DNA of 64,000 bases from Dichotomocladium elegans (GCA_025716815.1 JAIXMN010000030.1:124001-188000), one strand, 5' to 3'. Shown: positions 20,979 to 33,824, counted from the stretch's first letter. Made by a program: numbers and translations. Notes: generated by a model not told the origin, from the sequence alone.

Positions 20979-22484
20979 ATGACTGGCAGCCATTTCGGTC
21001 TCATTCGTTTATTTACACGAAAGGCGTCTCGTCATGGCCAGCACGCTCAGAAAAAGAAGCATCACCACGATAAAGCATCGACGAGCAGCACCGTTCACGA
21101 AGAATGCGAGTCCGGCACTACATCATCATCTGACAGCACATCAATTCATCGATTTGAGGGCGGCCGACGTTATAACGGTCGGCTAGATGTGCCTTATATG
21201 CTCCCGAACGACGAAGAAGGTATATAGGATCACACTCGGCCTCTTGAACATTTAGAGACATACACGTACGGACGAACTGACATACACAAAAAGAAAACGA
21301 CCGCGCGCATCAGCAACATTGGATGATCAATGTAGCGTTTGGTAGCCAATTCGATTCTCCAATCGAAGACCAGCTCGAGCAGGGTATCCAGGTGCTAGAC
21401 TCGGGGTGTGGTAAGAGCACATGTTCTCTTTTGGTTATTACGGAATGGTTCCATGCTCAACGAATAACTTGAAGGGCCGGCCACCTGGACACTTGAAATG
21501 GCTGAGCGCTTCCCATGTTCCACTTTTCATGGCACCGATATTTCACCTCGCTTTCCCCAGGCCATTAAACCATCCAATTGCCAATTTTCAATTCACAATA
21601 TCGTCGACCCGCTTCCGTTTCCATCAGATACCTTTACTTTTATACACCAGCGCCTCCTCTCATTGGGTCTACTAGAAACCGAGTGGGACCAGGCAAGACG
21701 CACGGCTCTAGGTTATTCCTCCACACGCACAGAAATAATCTGACGACTCGCGATGGTCTACTGTTTTTTTTTTTTTTGAGCAGGTGCTACAAGGACTCAT
21801 GCGTACACTCAAGCCTGGCGGATGGATAGAGCTCCTGGAGGTAAAGGAAAACAAGCGGGAGAATGAAAGGTTGCTGTTCAGGAAGAGAGGGAGAGAATGG
21901 TAAATGTCTGTAGCAATACGGTTTAACGAATCTTTTACTCCGCTCCAAAAAAGGTTTCCTATACTACCTACGAAAACGCCGGACCAAAAGTGACATTGCT
22001 TATGCAATCCGGTATGGCGATAAACAAATAGAGACAGATCGGTTTAACTGATATGTGTTGCTGCGGCTCAGTCGTAGCACACGGCAAGTCCAAAGGCTTA
22101 AACCCGGGTGTCGCGCACGAACTAGATGATCTGCTGCGCAAGGCAGGCGCAGTCAATGTCAGTAGCCGTAAAGTCAATATACCCATCAACCACGGCGGCA
22201 AACTGGGCCAATTGTTCTGGTAAATGCTCGGACCAGATGATGTCAAACAAAGCTTGCCACACGCCGTGCAGGATGCTGACGCTTGTTGCCCCCTTTTCTT
22301 CCCTTCTCTTAGGGAAGATTTTCGAGACCTGTTCATGGCCATGTATCCTATCTTCTCACGAATGCATCCCGAGCTGGCAGACATTGAGGACTATCGACGT
22401 TTTATTGATGACATCAAGGAAGAGTGCAAGACAAACGAGACTTGCCTCTGCTGGTACCGGAGTCATGGCCAGAAGCCCTTTTAA
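20979..22484 (+). CDS. SAM-dependent methyltransferase (class I fold)
   Basis: Seven exons join at introns 21220-21293, 21411-21474, 21693-21783, 21841-21953, 22012-22071 and 22220-22312. The protein runs MTGSHFGLIRLF, a Ser-rich linker, VPYMLPNDEEENDRAHQQHW, then SPIEDQLEQGIQVLDSGCGP, the SAM-binding motif I (hydrophobic-LDSGCGxxT). It continues HGTDISPRFPQAIKPSNC, NIVDPLPFPSDTFTFIHQRL and GLMRTLKPGGWIELLE (motif III-like), ending SHGQKPF. The donor of intron 21693-21783 is GC (CAG|GCAAGA): retaining GT is impossible without breaking WDQ|VLQGLMRTLKPGG. This arrangement is common among uncharacterised mucoralean methyltransferases; substrate unknown, cytosolic or nuclear. Confidence 0.8.
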
Positions 22485-23456
22485 CGTTAAAGAACACCCA
22501 TGACGACGGCCCCTTGTGTTTCAATTTTTTTTTTTACTCCACTACAATAGGTTATTTCCCCGAAGACAATATCGGACGCCCATCGTCGCAAATCGAAAGG
22601 ATGAACCAGTAGGATTTTTTTGTTCTCTCTCTCTATCTCCCCCTCCCTCTTTCTTTCCGCTATGCACGGACCACTTGCCTACATACATACATACACTCCC
22701 CCTCCCGCATGATGGATGTTTGTGACCTGAAGAACAAAATAGGAAAAGTTATTGTGCTTCAATCTTCTGGCGGCTTTCTTCATGAGCGAAGATATAAATA
22801 AACAAACAAACAAAAAATTAAGCTTATCCCAAAGTGGAGCTTGATCAGCCAAAAAGAAGGGCGGGATAAGGTACGTTGGTCCACGCACCACCGCACTCCC
22901 CCCCCCCCAAAAAAAACAGGCGACTTTAGCCCATCTGAAAAGATGTATTCCTGAAGAGTACGTGGATTCGTTCGAAACCAAGTCACCTAATACCTGGATC
23001 AAGATTGCAGCAACTCAAATAATATAGATGATTTTCAATAATACAGCAATGATGGGCGTCGTAGATGTAAATTTTCAGGACGAGGATAGCAGATGATATC
23101 CTATAAAATATCGGACATTCGAGCAAACTGATGTGAGTGTTGGACCATTCATAGTTATCTGCTATGTAAGGTTTAGTTATAAAGTACGCCTGCGAGACTC
23201 CCTCAAATTGCTCAAACAAAAGTCGTGTATCGCCCGCCCAAGAGACTCATTATTGGTATAACGTAAGGATCGTAGTTTTCTTTTTAATACGTACAAGCAT
23301 GCCAAATGAAGGGTGGTGTATGCATTTTCTTTTAGAGATCTAGTAGTATAGACGATGCAGGGGGCGAACGAAGAATGGAGTGCAGCTAAAGAGCTGGCTG
23401 CAAGGATATATCTCGGTGTTTGCGCTTGAGTAAGAGAGTGCAAATGCGCAAGGTCC
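22485..23456. other. About 970 bp between convergent genes, no gene seen
   Basis: Homopolymer tracts (T10, CT-rich, C8 A7) and short random frames only. It presumably holds the 3' ends of the methyltransferase and AAMP-like transcripts. Confidence 0.45.
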
Positions 23457-25159
23457 TTAGGCCTTGTAAACAAGGCAGGTGCCATCATCAGACGCAGTAA
23501 CAACTGTCTGGCCGTCACTGGAGAGAGTGATAAATGGATATATTAGACCAAGCGCTCTCCAAAAAGACAAAATGACCACCTACTTTGATACAACGAAATC
23601 CAGAACACCATCACGGTGACCACTCCAGCTCTTCATGCACTGGCCAGTTCGAGCATCCCATAACTTGACAGATCGGTCGACAGAGCAAGAGACTATTAAC
23701 GGCGAGTTCTGAACGAATTCGACCTTCACAACCGCATCTTCGTGATGGAGCGTTTGGCGCAGGCGTTGAGTCTGAACATCCCAGATGGAAATCGATCCGT
23801 CTGTCGAGCCAGTAGCGGCCAATGCGAGACTACAAATCGTTCATTCAGCTCTTGGCGATAAACCACTCTCGCTCACACGATATCTTACACGTCACAGAAG
23901 TCAGCAGTTTCGATCGAGTCACTGTGGTTCTCCAGAGAACTCACAATCTAAAGAAACAGAGAGATAGCGTACGCAGTCAATATCCAAATCTGTCTCGCAT
24001 AATACATCCGAAACATACATGGCCGCTCGACAGGTTAACCAAACGAGCCTTGCCTTCTGTGTCGCCAGTAATGGCCAACGTGCTATCCTTGTTGACCGCA
24101 ATAGTGACAATCGGATCTACGTGGAAACGGGAATCGTCTCCAGACATTCGGAAGAGAGCAGTGGCCGACTTGGGGTCCCATACGATAAGTGAGGTGTCCT
24201 CAGAGACAGAGACTATCTTTTTGCCATCCGGTGTGAATTTACCGGCCGTAACAGGCGCGGAGTGACCATTAAAGATATTCATGAATTTTCCGCTAGGCAC
24301 TGGCATGTCCCACAATGAGGTTAATCGAGCACTATAGGATTACTCCATTTTTTCTGATAAATGACTTACTCGCCCACATCCAGATCGTGGAATCAGAAGC
24401 ACCAGCAAGCAAGATGTTACCCTTGGGATGCCAATCGATCCACACGATCTCATCGGGACCTTCCACAGCAGTCATGAACTCGCCGGTGGTCGACTTCCAG
24501 ACGCGTACCTTGCCATCCATGCCTGCTGATGCTACGTATTCACCGTCCACACTGAAACCCACAGCAGTAACCGAGTCTGTATGTCCGCTAAGTTCATACA
24601 GCTTTTCTCCAGTATCATTGCGCCAGATATAGCTCTTGTCATCACCGCCACCGCTCACAATGATCGTCTGTTCTTTCGGATGCATGTCGATGGCATAAAC
24701 AGGCTCTAGATAAGTGAATTTGTTATGTATTAGCACAGTCATACTATTATGCGCTTATTAACGACTTCCAGACTATGGGTATGTTCAAATACCTCGATGG
24801 TCAAAGAAACCCTGGACAGAGTCATCGGCAATCTCAAGCATATTTTCGTCTTCAGCAGACTGTCTCACGTCAAAACCTTCGAGCGGGTTGCTGCCACCGT
24901 CTATTATTCCATATATAAATCAAATGCAATGGATCTTCTCGAGGAAAATACAATTTACCGTAATCTCCTTCATCGTCGTCGTCATCCATTGGCTCTCCTT
25001 GATCAAGATCAATGACTTCTTCTTCCTGGATGTCCTCGGTGCGAATATACTCCTCATCGACGATATCATCGTCATGATGCTATGGCATAGCGATTAGATC
25101 TGAAATTGTAGTTTTGATAGTTTATCCAAAGGCTCTATTACCTCGTTGTGGCTAGACAT
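23457..25159 (-). CDS. WD40-repeat protein, AAMP/Sqt1-like
   Basis: The first exon is MSSHNE (25142-25159), then an acidic N-terminus (HHDDDIVDEEYIRTEDIQEE, PMDDDDEGD). WD40 repeats begin at EPVYAIDMHPKEQTIIVSGG and carry classic endings such as DDKSYIWR, DGKVRVWK, DTSLIVWD, DGSISIWD and RSVKLWD; the last is DGQTVVTASDDGTCLVYKA. The acidic head followed by seven or so repeats, and the whole length, fit AAMP, whose yeast relative Sqt1 is the dedicated chaperone of ribosomal protein uL16 (Rpl10). Most introns are GT-AG, but the one at about 24310-24373 has no consistent canonical boundaries. The gene is convergent with the methyltransferase. Confidence 0.78.
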
Positions 25160-26280
25160 GCTTAGTAAGAAAGCCAAAAAAAAAAAAAGATTCAAAACGC
25201 GCGCGCGCCCGCGGGGTCTTTTGTTAAAGACTGCCCGAAAGCGAGACAAATCGTGACTGCATTCCCATTGCTTCTCTCAGTTCTCGGGACCGTGAGGATG
25301 CCCGAAGGTTTTGTCCCGCAGCAACATTTGTGAATTCCTCGGATTTCCAGACTTGGCCATAACGGATTGGTAAGGTGCATAGCTCGATGTCCCTTCATCG
25401 TTTCAGGATAGATATGCAGAATCCAATTGCAATATAACATAAGATGACATGCGAAATCCATGTGGAGCGCATCCCATGAAGCTCAAAACAATGGTATGTG
25501 AACTGAATAAGGAAACTGATTCCACCCCTACTTTTTATTGCGTTAATGACAACGGGCGACAGATGGTCACGCTATTTCTGTGACCCAGTGCGTGCTCCCC
25601 TTCCTTTTGAGCTGAGTAAGGCGAATGAGCTGAAGACAAATTATCCGTCAAGTTATTGCTGTCACCCTTTCCTCTTCTGCTGGTACTCCTTTCCCTTGGA
25701 TTGAAACATCAACAAGTGATATATGATGCCGTTTTTTTTTCTAGGATGGGGTGCATGGAGAAGTAGTGATCGATTTTTGCCTTATACAGCGTATGATTTT
25801 AGGGAAAAGATCAGTTGGTGGACGATAGGAACGAGCTCAGCCGTCTTTTTTTTTTATATTTCAGCCCAACGTTAAAAAAGAAGGTGGACACACGCACACA
25901 CACATGCATACAATCATACGCAAATATATCCACATACATCCATAAATGACGATCCACAGAAATACAAGGCATAACGCCTTTTGGACCACTCATGCTGTTA
26001 GGAAGGAAACCGAGATACAAACCACTTCAGAGTCAGTAGTGCGGATCACCACCACCCAAAGTCAGCCAGTTTTCCCCCAGACATGTTTATTTTTCGTTCA
26101 ATCCCAAAATTATCACTTCCGCAGGCCAACCCCCATCCCGTCGCCGCGCACCGCTCTTCCCCCACCCGCAACCGCTCCCCCCCCCACAGCAGCCTTTAAC
26201 TTGCACTCTCACACGCACCGCAGCTCTTTCCTTTTTGTTTCCCTTTTCTATCCTTTCTCCTTTATACAGTGCTTTCTTAA
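25160..26280. promoter_or_regulatory. 1.1 kb divergent promoter, AAMP-like and CK1
   Basis: Non-coding region between divergently transcribed genes. CT-rich tract and C-rich runs (26130-26190) precede the CK1 start. No individual element identified. Confidence 0.4.
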
Positions 26281-28435
26281 ATGTCTCTTGATGGCAGAGA
26301 GATTATCGTCGGTGGCAAGTACAAGATTGGTCGCAAGATCGGTGCCGGCTCCTTTGGGGAGATTTATCTGGGTACGTTTCCCATTCATCATCCGCCTTCA
26401 GATGATATATACGCATATCAAAAGCTCTCTGCGTTGCTTCATCATCACAAGCTCCCCCAAATCTCGCTACTTCCGAAATTAGATGATGTGGTTCATGCAT
26501 CGCATTGATCTCTCGTTTCATCTTAACCTATTTTAGGCACTAATATAACCAGCGGCGAGGACATTGGAATAAAGCTAGAGAGCGTACGGGCTGCCCACCC
26601 GCAGCTCGAATACGAGGCCCGAGTGTACAAGACCCTTGCAGGCGGCGTTGGCATCCCATTCTGTCGATGGTATGGCAAAGAAGGCGAATACAACGTTCTT
26701 GTCATGGACCTCTTGGGTCCCTCCCTAGAAGATTTGTTCAATTATTGCAAACGGCGTTTCACTCTTAAGACGGTTCTCTTACTCGCCGATCAATTGGTAA
26801 TTAAGGAGGAACTTTGTTGATGGATGTGTTATGTATTCTAAGAATCTTTTGTTTAGCTCTCACGCATAGAATATATCCATTCCAAAGGTACACGTCAACA
26901 GGATTGACGCGTCAAGGAAAGAATGTACTTATTCATCCGTGTCTGAACCGTAGGTTTCATCCATCGAGATATTAAGCCTGATAACTTCTTGATGGGCATT
27001 GGAAAGCGTGGCAATCAGGTGAACATGATCGACTTTGGTTTGGCGAAGCGGTTCCGCGATCCACGAACGAATGTGCATATACCCTACAGAGAAAATAAGA
27101 ACCTTACTGGAACACCGCGCTATGCGAGTGTCAACACCCATCTCGGAATAGGTCCGTTTGAATTCAAACTACACCAAGTTTTGATGGCCGGTACATGACG
27201 CTAATATGCTCTGTTGTTTGCTCGTTTTTTCTTTTTTTGTAATCCTGCAAGAACAATCACGACGAGACGATCTCGAATCACTCGGTTATATCCTCGTGTA
27301 CTTTTGCAAAGGCCAGTTACCATGGCAGGGCATCCGTGCACGAACAAAGAAGGAAAAATACGATAAGATCATGGAGAAGAAGATGACAACGCCTGCAGAT
27401 GCGCTTTGTCGAGGACTTAATCAGGAGTTCGCAATATACCTCAACTATGTCCGCTCTTTGCGGTTCGACGACAAGCCTGACTATTCATACTTACGCAAGC
27501 TTTTCCGCGATTTGTTCGTCCGTGAGGGTTACCAGTACGACTATGTATTTGATTGGACCATCCGCAAAATGGTATGATCGCACGCACGCACGCTCGCTCG
27601 TTCGCCTACGGTTAATCTGATCGGATGCTATTCTGTCTATATAGCAAGAAAAAAAGATGATAGAGAGCCAGGGGATACGCATGGATGCCCCTTTATACAA
27701 TAACGTTCCTTATGACCCTTTGCCTGTCCAACAGCGACGTCCAATGATCACAACCGCACTCCCGTCGCCTGGTATTGCCCACCGCAGTTCGACCGCACAG
27801 CCATATCGTGCCGAGTCAAAATCTCCGGACACATCCAAACGACTGGATGATGTAATGCTTCAGTATCAGCAACAGCAGCAACAGCAGAAGATGCTACAGC
27901 ACCAACACCAATATAGCCATCAGGCTCCTCCAATGCTTCCCCAATCTACACCACAAGACCACGCATACCTAGCCAACCATGGTTATGCAGGTACAAGTGG
28001 TGGGAGAATGCTTGTGAGAGATAACCAAGCGAGTGGTAAGTGTCAAAGGATGCGGCTATGGCAGAATGCTCCAATCCTAAACCATATTATTTACGCCCCA
28101 GGCTCATCGGGTAACAGAATGTAAGTACCTACGTCAATATCCGTGTCATGCATTGCTCACTCGCTAATTCTAGGATGCGAACGCAAAATAAGCCTGGCAT
28201 GCCTGCGGTCAGTACGACTGCGGTCGGCAACACCAGCCAGCCGCCGCCTTTCATGGATCCCTCGCCTGCCGCATACCCCGACCCGAGCTCCAACTACCTG
28301 CCAGAGTCAGGTGGTGTCCCTGCGATGGACCTTCGATCGGCTCCCGCTCTTCCCGGTGACCGCAAACCTTTGGCAAACACGTCTTCCAAGCCGCTCCATC
28401 TCATGAATTCCGCCCGTCTCTATGACGATTTTTAG
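26281..28435 (+). CDS. Casein kinase 1 (Hrr25/CK1-delta-like)
   Basis: Exons 26281-26371, 26537-26796, 26857-26887, 26954-27151, 27252-27571, 27645-28035, 28102-28120 and 28174-28435 join cleanly. The kinase domain has the Gly loop [16 protein letters not shown] lysine in DIGIKLES (VAIKLE in most relatives), the catalytic loop [14 protein letters not shown], the DFG motif in [10 protein letters not shown], and the CK1 signatures [20 protein letters not shown] and LPWQG. After DWTIRKM comes a long Gln/Pro-rich tail ending NSARLYDDF, as in CK1 kinases with C-terminal regulatory tails. Exon seven is only 19 nt (SSGNRM region). Likely roles by family: ribosome maturation, DNA repair, vesicle traffic and clock signalling. 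Confidence 0.93.
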
Positions 28436-28824
28436 AGCATGAGCCTATCTAAATCTTTTCTCATCCTCCCCATCCACAGCTTTCTTCTCCTTGAGGAAGA
28501 ATTCAACCCACCCAACAGCCGCAGCATATTAACGTACGTATCACCAGGATTCATGATGTACATTGTCTCCCTGAACAATACTCTCTTTTTTTTCTCTCTA
28601 TTACTATTCCCCTCTTTTTTTTTTCTCCTTCATTTCTATCACAATTGCTTACCAACCCTCCAACCCATTGTGTCTGCTTCCCAAGTACTACAATTACAGC
28701 GTCAAACAAAAAAAAATGAAATTAAAATAATCGGGCCTTTTTCATCCAATTTTTCTTTTCTCTCTTTAAGAAAAACTGTTTGACCCGCCCCTGCCCCGCC
28801 CCGTTTGCCCCCACCGCCCCTCCC

Positions 28825-31800
28825 ATGTCTGCTCAAGCCCTTCGATCGCTGGACGACAAGACGCTTGCAAAAGCCCAGCCGACGTTAGACACCATTACGC
28901 GCTGCCTTGAAGAGGCACTCGCGCTTGTCCTGGACGATCCGATGCTCGCCGAAACGCAAGCTTGGCGACACCATATATGGATCGTTGCTCAGACGGTGAT
29001 TCCAATGTGGAGTTTTGGGTTGAAACAGCAGGTGGACATTCTCGATCGCACATGTCTTGGAACAGAGACGCTGAGCGCGGCGACCCGGGTGGCCATGGCA
29101 CAGACAAGCCTTCTTGTGATGACTGATTCGCTGGTGCTCTGCGGGGACGCACCGCTTGATGCGTTGCGGTTGTATGAACGGATCCTGCGCAAGTTGTGTC
29201 AGGAGCCAATGTTTTCGCTCTACGTGCGCACAACGACCCTGCGTGATCCGCGATTCTTTTGCGCCAGCCTGTGTGCTATCCCCGGTAAGATGGCGAACAG
29301 CTTCGGTATTCACCAACAAAAGGCGTGGTATTACGATAGGTATATATATGTGTGTGTGTAGAGAAAGAAGGAAGCCTTCATGCGTAGAACAAAATAATAA
29401 TAACAATAATACAACATGTAGTTATTTCTATCGTTCTCTTGCACGCCAGCTGGGCCAGGCTATAGGATCCGAACCCGCTTCATTGACGTTCTGTAAAGAG
29501 CTCTTTTCAAAAATGGCGCGGCAAGGCTTCTTGAACGATGCGGTCGCCACTCTTTATCCAATGGCGCTCATACAGCTGCGTGAAAAGCCATCCAGGGGTA
29601 CTTCATGGCGTGCACTCTGGTCTGCAGTGCCTCAGGACAAGCTTAACGAGGCCTTATTCGATCATATCCAGCAGCAGCAGCAGCAGGAGGAGGAGGACAA
29701 AGAGGACAGCCATTATTCGGCAGCCGAAATCGTCAGAGCAGCAGCAGACCTGGATATCGCGTTGGGCTTGCATGGCAGTCCGAAAGACAGAATCGAAGCC
29801 ATGTTGGATCAGGCATTTATCAAGATGGCCAAGAAGCGGCGGCAAGGCACGCGTGTGTTACTACGGATCGTGCTGGCCGCCGCTCTCCTCGGATTTCGGT
29901 CAGAGGAAGGCAAGCTATTGGAAACACAGGGCGCAATGCATGTTTTGTTTGCCCCCCCCCGCTGATGATGATCTTGTAGAATGGACTCTGGCAAGCGAAG
30001 CAGCCGATATAGTTGAAAATCTAGCACGGAGAATCATTGAGGTCTGGGCTGATCCGGTCTTTATAGCCCACGGAGGATATCATGAGCAAACATGCAAGTG
30101 GGCATGGGAGCGGAAAGGGTTGGAAGTTGAGGCAGATGTCTCATGAAGAGATCTTGCAGACATCACCGGCGGACTGCTGCTTTCATTGGGATACCTTGAT
30201 GAGGACCGAATCAAGGATATCGTATACAGCACCGGACTTATGGGATTCATTCATGCATGGTTTGACAGCAAAGATCTGTCGACAGCCAAACTTGGTGTGG
30301 TAAGAAAGGGTTGCAGGGACCCGTCGACACCAAGCTGGTATACACAGTTGACAAGTTCTCTTAGCTGGTTGCAGAGAGCATCTCCCATCGGGTTGACCAA
30401 GAGGGATCCCGGTTCAAATCGGGCATTCTGGACGGCCCGGAAGATGTCAAATACAAGGAACTGCAAGCGCTTGTGGATCACCGAGATGCATTGACTCCAG
30501 GCAAGTGCAAATTGACCCCCACTAAACCTCTCCTAACGCCTCATGATAGTCTCATTAAGTGAGAGTGGAGGTGTTGCATACCTTGTGGAAACCCCGGAGT
30601 CTGATGTATCCGATCAAGAGGAGCAAGACGAAGAGTGTCTGGACCCAGATGCGGTTGTCACTGTGGATGATGAAGGTTTCTTTTTTCGCATTTCATCAGC
30701 CGACCGAGACGGGTTGTTGTTCTTGGAACATGTATAGCTCACAGCGGATGACTAGACACTGTATCTGAAGACTCCGACCTTGAACCTTATCCAATGGAAG
30801 ACGAATCATCCGACGACGATGACGACGAAGCCTACGGTCAACAGAAAAAGTCAAAGTTAAAAAGGCCGACGTATGTGATGCTATCCAGCTTTTGTCGCAT
30901 GAAACCAAGAAAACTCATCATTGGCGGTGGCGGTGGTGATTGTAGATATATCTTGGACCTCATCAGTTATCTCAAAGACTATGATGATCCACTGAAGATA
31001 GAGATGGGTCTTAAATCGGCGGCCGAACTTATTCGTGAAAAGAGTGGCTATGGCCATGAGTTAGGCAAGTTCCATTCACAGGATGGGCCATCTCCGAGGG
31101 ATGTTGCGCGCGGATATTAAATGATGTTGTTGCTTCTGTCAATAGAGGAATCGTCTCTCGCACTGGCAGCTCGGCTCTTGCATTTACCTGATACATATGA
31201 ACTCCCCGGCTTTCGGGAGCAGCAGCAAGCGGCATTGACGGCCTTGGTTGTCGCAGTGCCGCAACGAGTGACTGAGTAAGTGTGGGCCAATCCAAATGGT
31301 ATGGATGTGTTGTAAAAGTTTTGATAGGTACCTGGTGGACGAGCTCTACGGCAGAAACACGTCCATCGAAGCCAAGCAGGTCGTGCTTGGGACGATCATA
31401 TTGGGAGTTCGAGAACTGGCAGGTTGGTCAGAAGATACGAGCATAGAGCCTGCAAGGCAGCGTCTCGAACGACTTTTGTTGGAACCTGCATCATCACCGC
31501 TGCAGCTCCAGGAGCAGCAGACGCAGGCTGTCGGGAAAGCACGCGTGTTTTCAAGGAGAATGGAAGTGGAGAAGAAGAGGCAGACCGTTACCAATCGCCT
31601 GAGCGGAGTGGCCGGATCTTGTTTCTTCTTTCCATTGCTCGTGGGTTGGTGGGAAGGATCACAAGGCCGGACAAGGTAAGCGACTGAAGACCCGGATTGG
31701 AAAGCAATCAAGCTATTGACCACCTTTGCCCCCCTTCCTGGGAGGATTGGTTGTTCATAGAACATGGTTGGGCCACAACACGATGCTGGCTGAGCGGTTT

Positions 31801-32249
31801 GTCATGACATTGAATGTGATTATGCATTGCGCAAGTATGTCTTTTTTGTTTGTTTGTTTGTGTCCATGATGATAGATACACACACGTACGCACTAGCTAA
31901 CACGCCCGACAAACGGCGGATTGTGACCGAATACTTGGAGTTCGCATTATCGCTGCGCTATGCGCACGTCACCAAGAACGTGACAAGTGCGCTCCTGACG
32001 GGCTTTGAGATCATTCTGAATATCAGCTACCAAGGCCAAGAGAAGCTGCTGCTGCGTGATTACGGTGCTCAACTCGCCGAGACAAAGAATTGGCTGGAAG
32101 GTATGGATGATACGTCGGGCGAGCGGGCGGGAAGGAGGGGTGGCTTCTTACGTTTGTCTATAGAAATACTGGAGTTGGTCAACGAGGATCAATTAAAAGA
32201 AAAGGCTATCCGATTGCTGGCAAGGCTCATGCAGATAAGCGCAATGTAA
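28825..32249 (+). CDS. TEL2: Telomere length regulation protein TELO2/Tel2
   Basis: About 890 residues after splicing. Conserved blocks match TELO2: WYYDSYFYRSLARQLGQ, YHEQTYITGGLLLSLGYLD, an acidic linker (SDVSDQEEQDEECLD, DEAYGQQKK), RPTYILDLISYL, LHLPDTYELPGFREQQ, and the signature RLSGVAGSCFFFPLL near the C-terminus. Tel2 forms the TTT complex with Tti1 and Tti2 and, with Hsp90, folds the PIKK kinases ATM, ATR, TOR and DNA-PKcs. Three introns have GC donors: 30094-30159, 30501-30549 and 31065-31145, all GCAAGT. In exon two a run of nine C at 29952-29960 breaks the frame; with eight C the protein reads on as VLFAPPADDDLVEWTLASEA. The start at 28825 is the first ATG after the upstream CT-rich tract. 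Confidence 0.85.
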
Positions 32250-32376
32250 TAATAAAAGCCGGCCACAGCAGGCATTTTGGTCCAGTTTAGGATTTGGATG
32301 CAGAAATTCCCTTGTTTTGTGTGCGTACCTTTTTCACACCCTTTTTTTTTTACTCCTTTCCTAACAACTTATCCAC

Positions 32377-33304
32377 ATGGACACTGTTTGGTCCGAGCTC
32401 GATGATCTACTTCAGCTATGCTACTCCGCCGCGGATGATGTCTACCTGATCCACTCTCAGTACACCACCAGCACGTCCCTCTGGGAAATTCATGTGCTGG
32501 ATAATTCGAAAGGCGGTTCCTATCATTGGGCTCGATTGACGGCCGGCGAGGACATGAAGGACCAACGTTCTCCACCCGCTGAATCCGAATCGGGTTTCGT
32601 CCATTGGGTGGTGGAAAGCCTCCTCGCAGGCCAGACGACGATCACGGCACGCACCGAAAAGGTAGGTTAGGCTGGGGCTTGATCCGCGCGCGAGGGGTGT
32701 TTATTATGGCTTATGGCCTTTGTACGTTAGCTTCGGATTGGCACGGCGCAGGTGTATCTTGATGTCCACCTCAACGCTGCTGAGGATCAAGACGCCTATC
32801 ATCGGATCTCTTGGCAACTTTTAATCAAGGTGTGCATGTGTGTGTGTATGTACCTAGAACATCTATCTTAGGATGATCCTCATTTTAGCTGGCGCAACAT
32901 ATTCAAAAAGAAGGATGCTCCATCGGTAAAAAAAAAAAAAAAAGAATGCAAAGACTGGTTCATGGATTGAGAACCCTTAAAAACCAAGGTTCCGATCACT
33001 CACGTCTGCTCAAGGAGGAAAACGAGTACATGAACGCACAACTCAACGCGCTCATGTCACAGGAAGGTAAAATAGATATATATATATATCACACACACAC
33101 ATCGCACCAACCGGTTCCAATCTATACTATTATCCTCTTGTCCTCACCCAACTCGGGCCACCTTGAAGCTTTTGTTGCCGGTAGCCCAAAAGAATCCTCG
33201 CCACCAAAAGGATCATTCCTTGCCAGCCATCCGTCATCTTCACAACGTCCTCTCATATTGCCAAAACGGAAAGGGATGAGTCTCATCAACCCGCGCGTCA
33301 AAAG
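32377..33304 (+). CDS. Candidate PAXX-like NHEJ factor (XRCC4 superfamily)
   Basis: Exons 32377-32661, 32731-32829, 32889-33066 and 33169-33304 give about 230 residues. The head domain starts MDTVWSELDDLL, with DVYLIHSQYTTSTSLWEIHV and later AQVYLDVHLNAAEDQDAYH and ISWQLLIKLAQHIQKEG. A coiled coil follows (MQRLVHGLRTLKNQ, LLKEENEYMNAQLNALMSQ), then a Pro/Ser linker and KRKGMSLINPRVKR. A globular head, short coiled coil and a C-terminal SLINP plus basic motif is the architecture of PAXX, whose C-terminal motif binds Ku70 in non-homologous end joining. XRCC4 or XLF relatives lack that SLINP motif. The final short exon after 33304 (perhaps from 33404) is unresolved. A poly-Lys stretch is encoded by A16 at 32928-32943. 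Identification is by pattern, not by search. Confidence 0.5.
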
Positions 33305-33824
33305 GTACATCCCCCACTTTATAAAAACGAAAAAGCATCGCTTACATGGTACCGCCTATCTACACACACCCACCCCGCCCCCAAAGACACCTTCATCGCA
33401 CAGATTCGGATCCATGACATATCTCTGTTCGTCATACTTATATCCAGCTCACCCCCCCCAACCCCCAGGCACACATTTCGGAGAGCGGGGGCTGGGGTGG
33501 AGAGAATAGACGAGCAAAATCTAGAAAACAAAAAAAGATGAGACAGCACCATAAGACGTGGAGTGGGAAAAAAAATCGTTCGTACGCTGCTCGCGAGTAG
33601 CGATGGATGCGCTGGTTGCCATAACAAAATAGATATTATTTCTCCTTTTGCGCTCTTTGTTCGGATTCAATAAGGGGTCATAGAAGAAAAGAGTACGTAA
33701 CCATCCGAAATGGCAGAATTGCATGCGGGGTGGGTAGGTAAGAGCGAATGATCCTTTTCGAAAGGAAAGGACGTTTGGTTGTTGAGGTTGAAAGGCAAGC
33801 CGCGTATATTTCAGGAGGGGTAAC

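Noticed and set aside
20723..21227. Longer frame starting upstream of the methyltransferase ATG
   Set aside because: The upstream part is encoded by T-rich and CT-rich promoter sequence; 20979 is the natural start.
30400..30440. CGGTTCAAATCGGG, resembling a tRNA T-loop (B box)
   Set aside because: It lies within a conserved TELO2 exon (SRFKSG) and no acceptor stem, D-arm or anticodon arm surrounds it.
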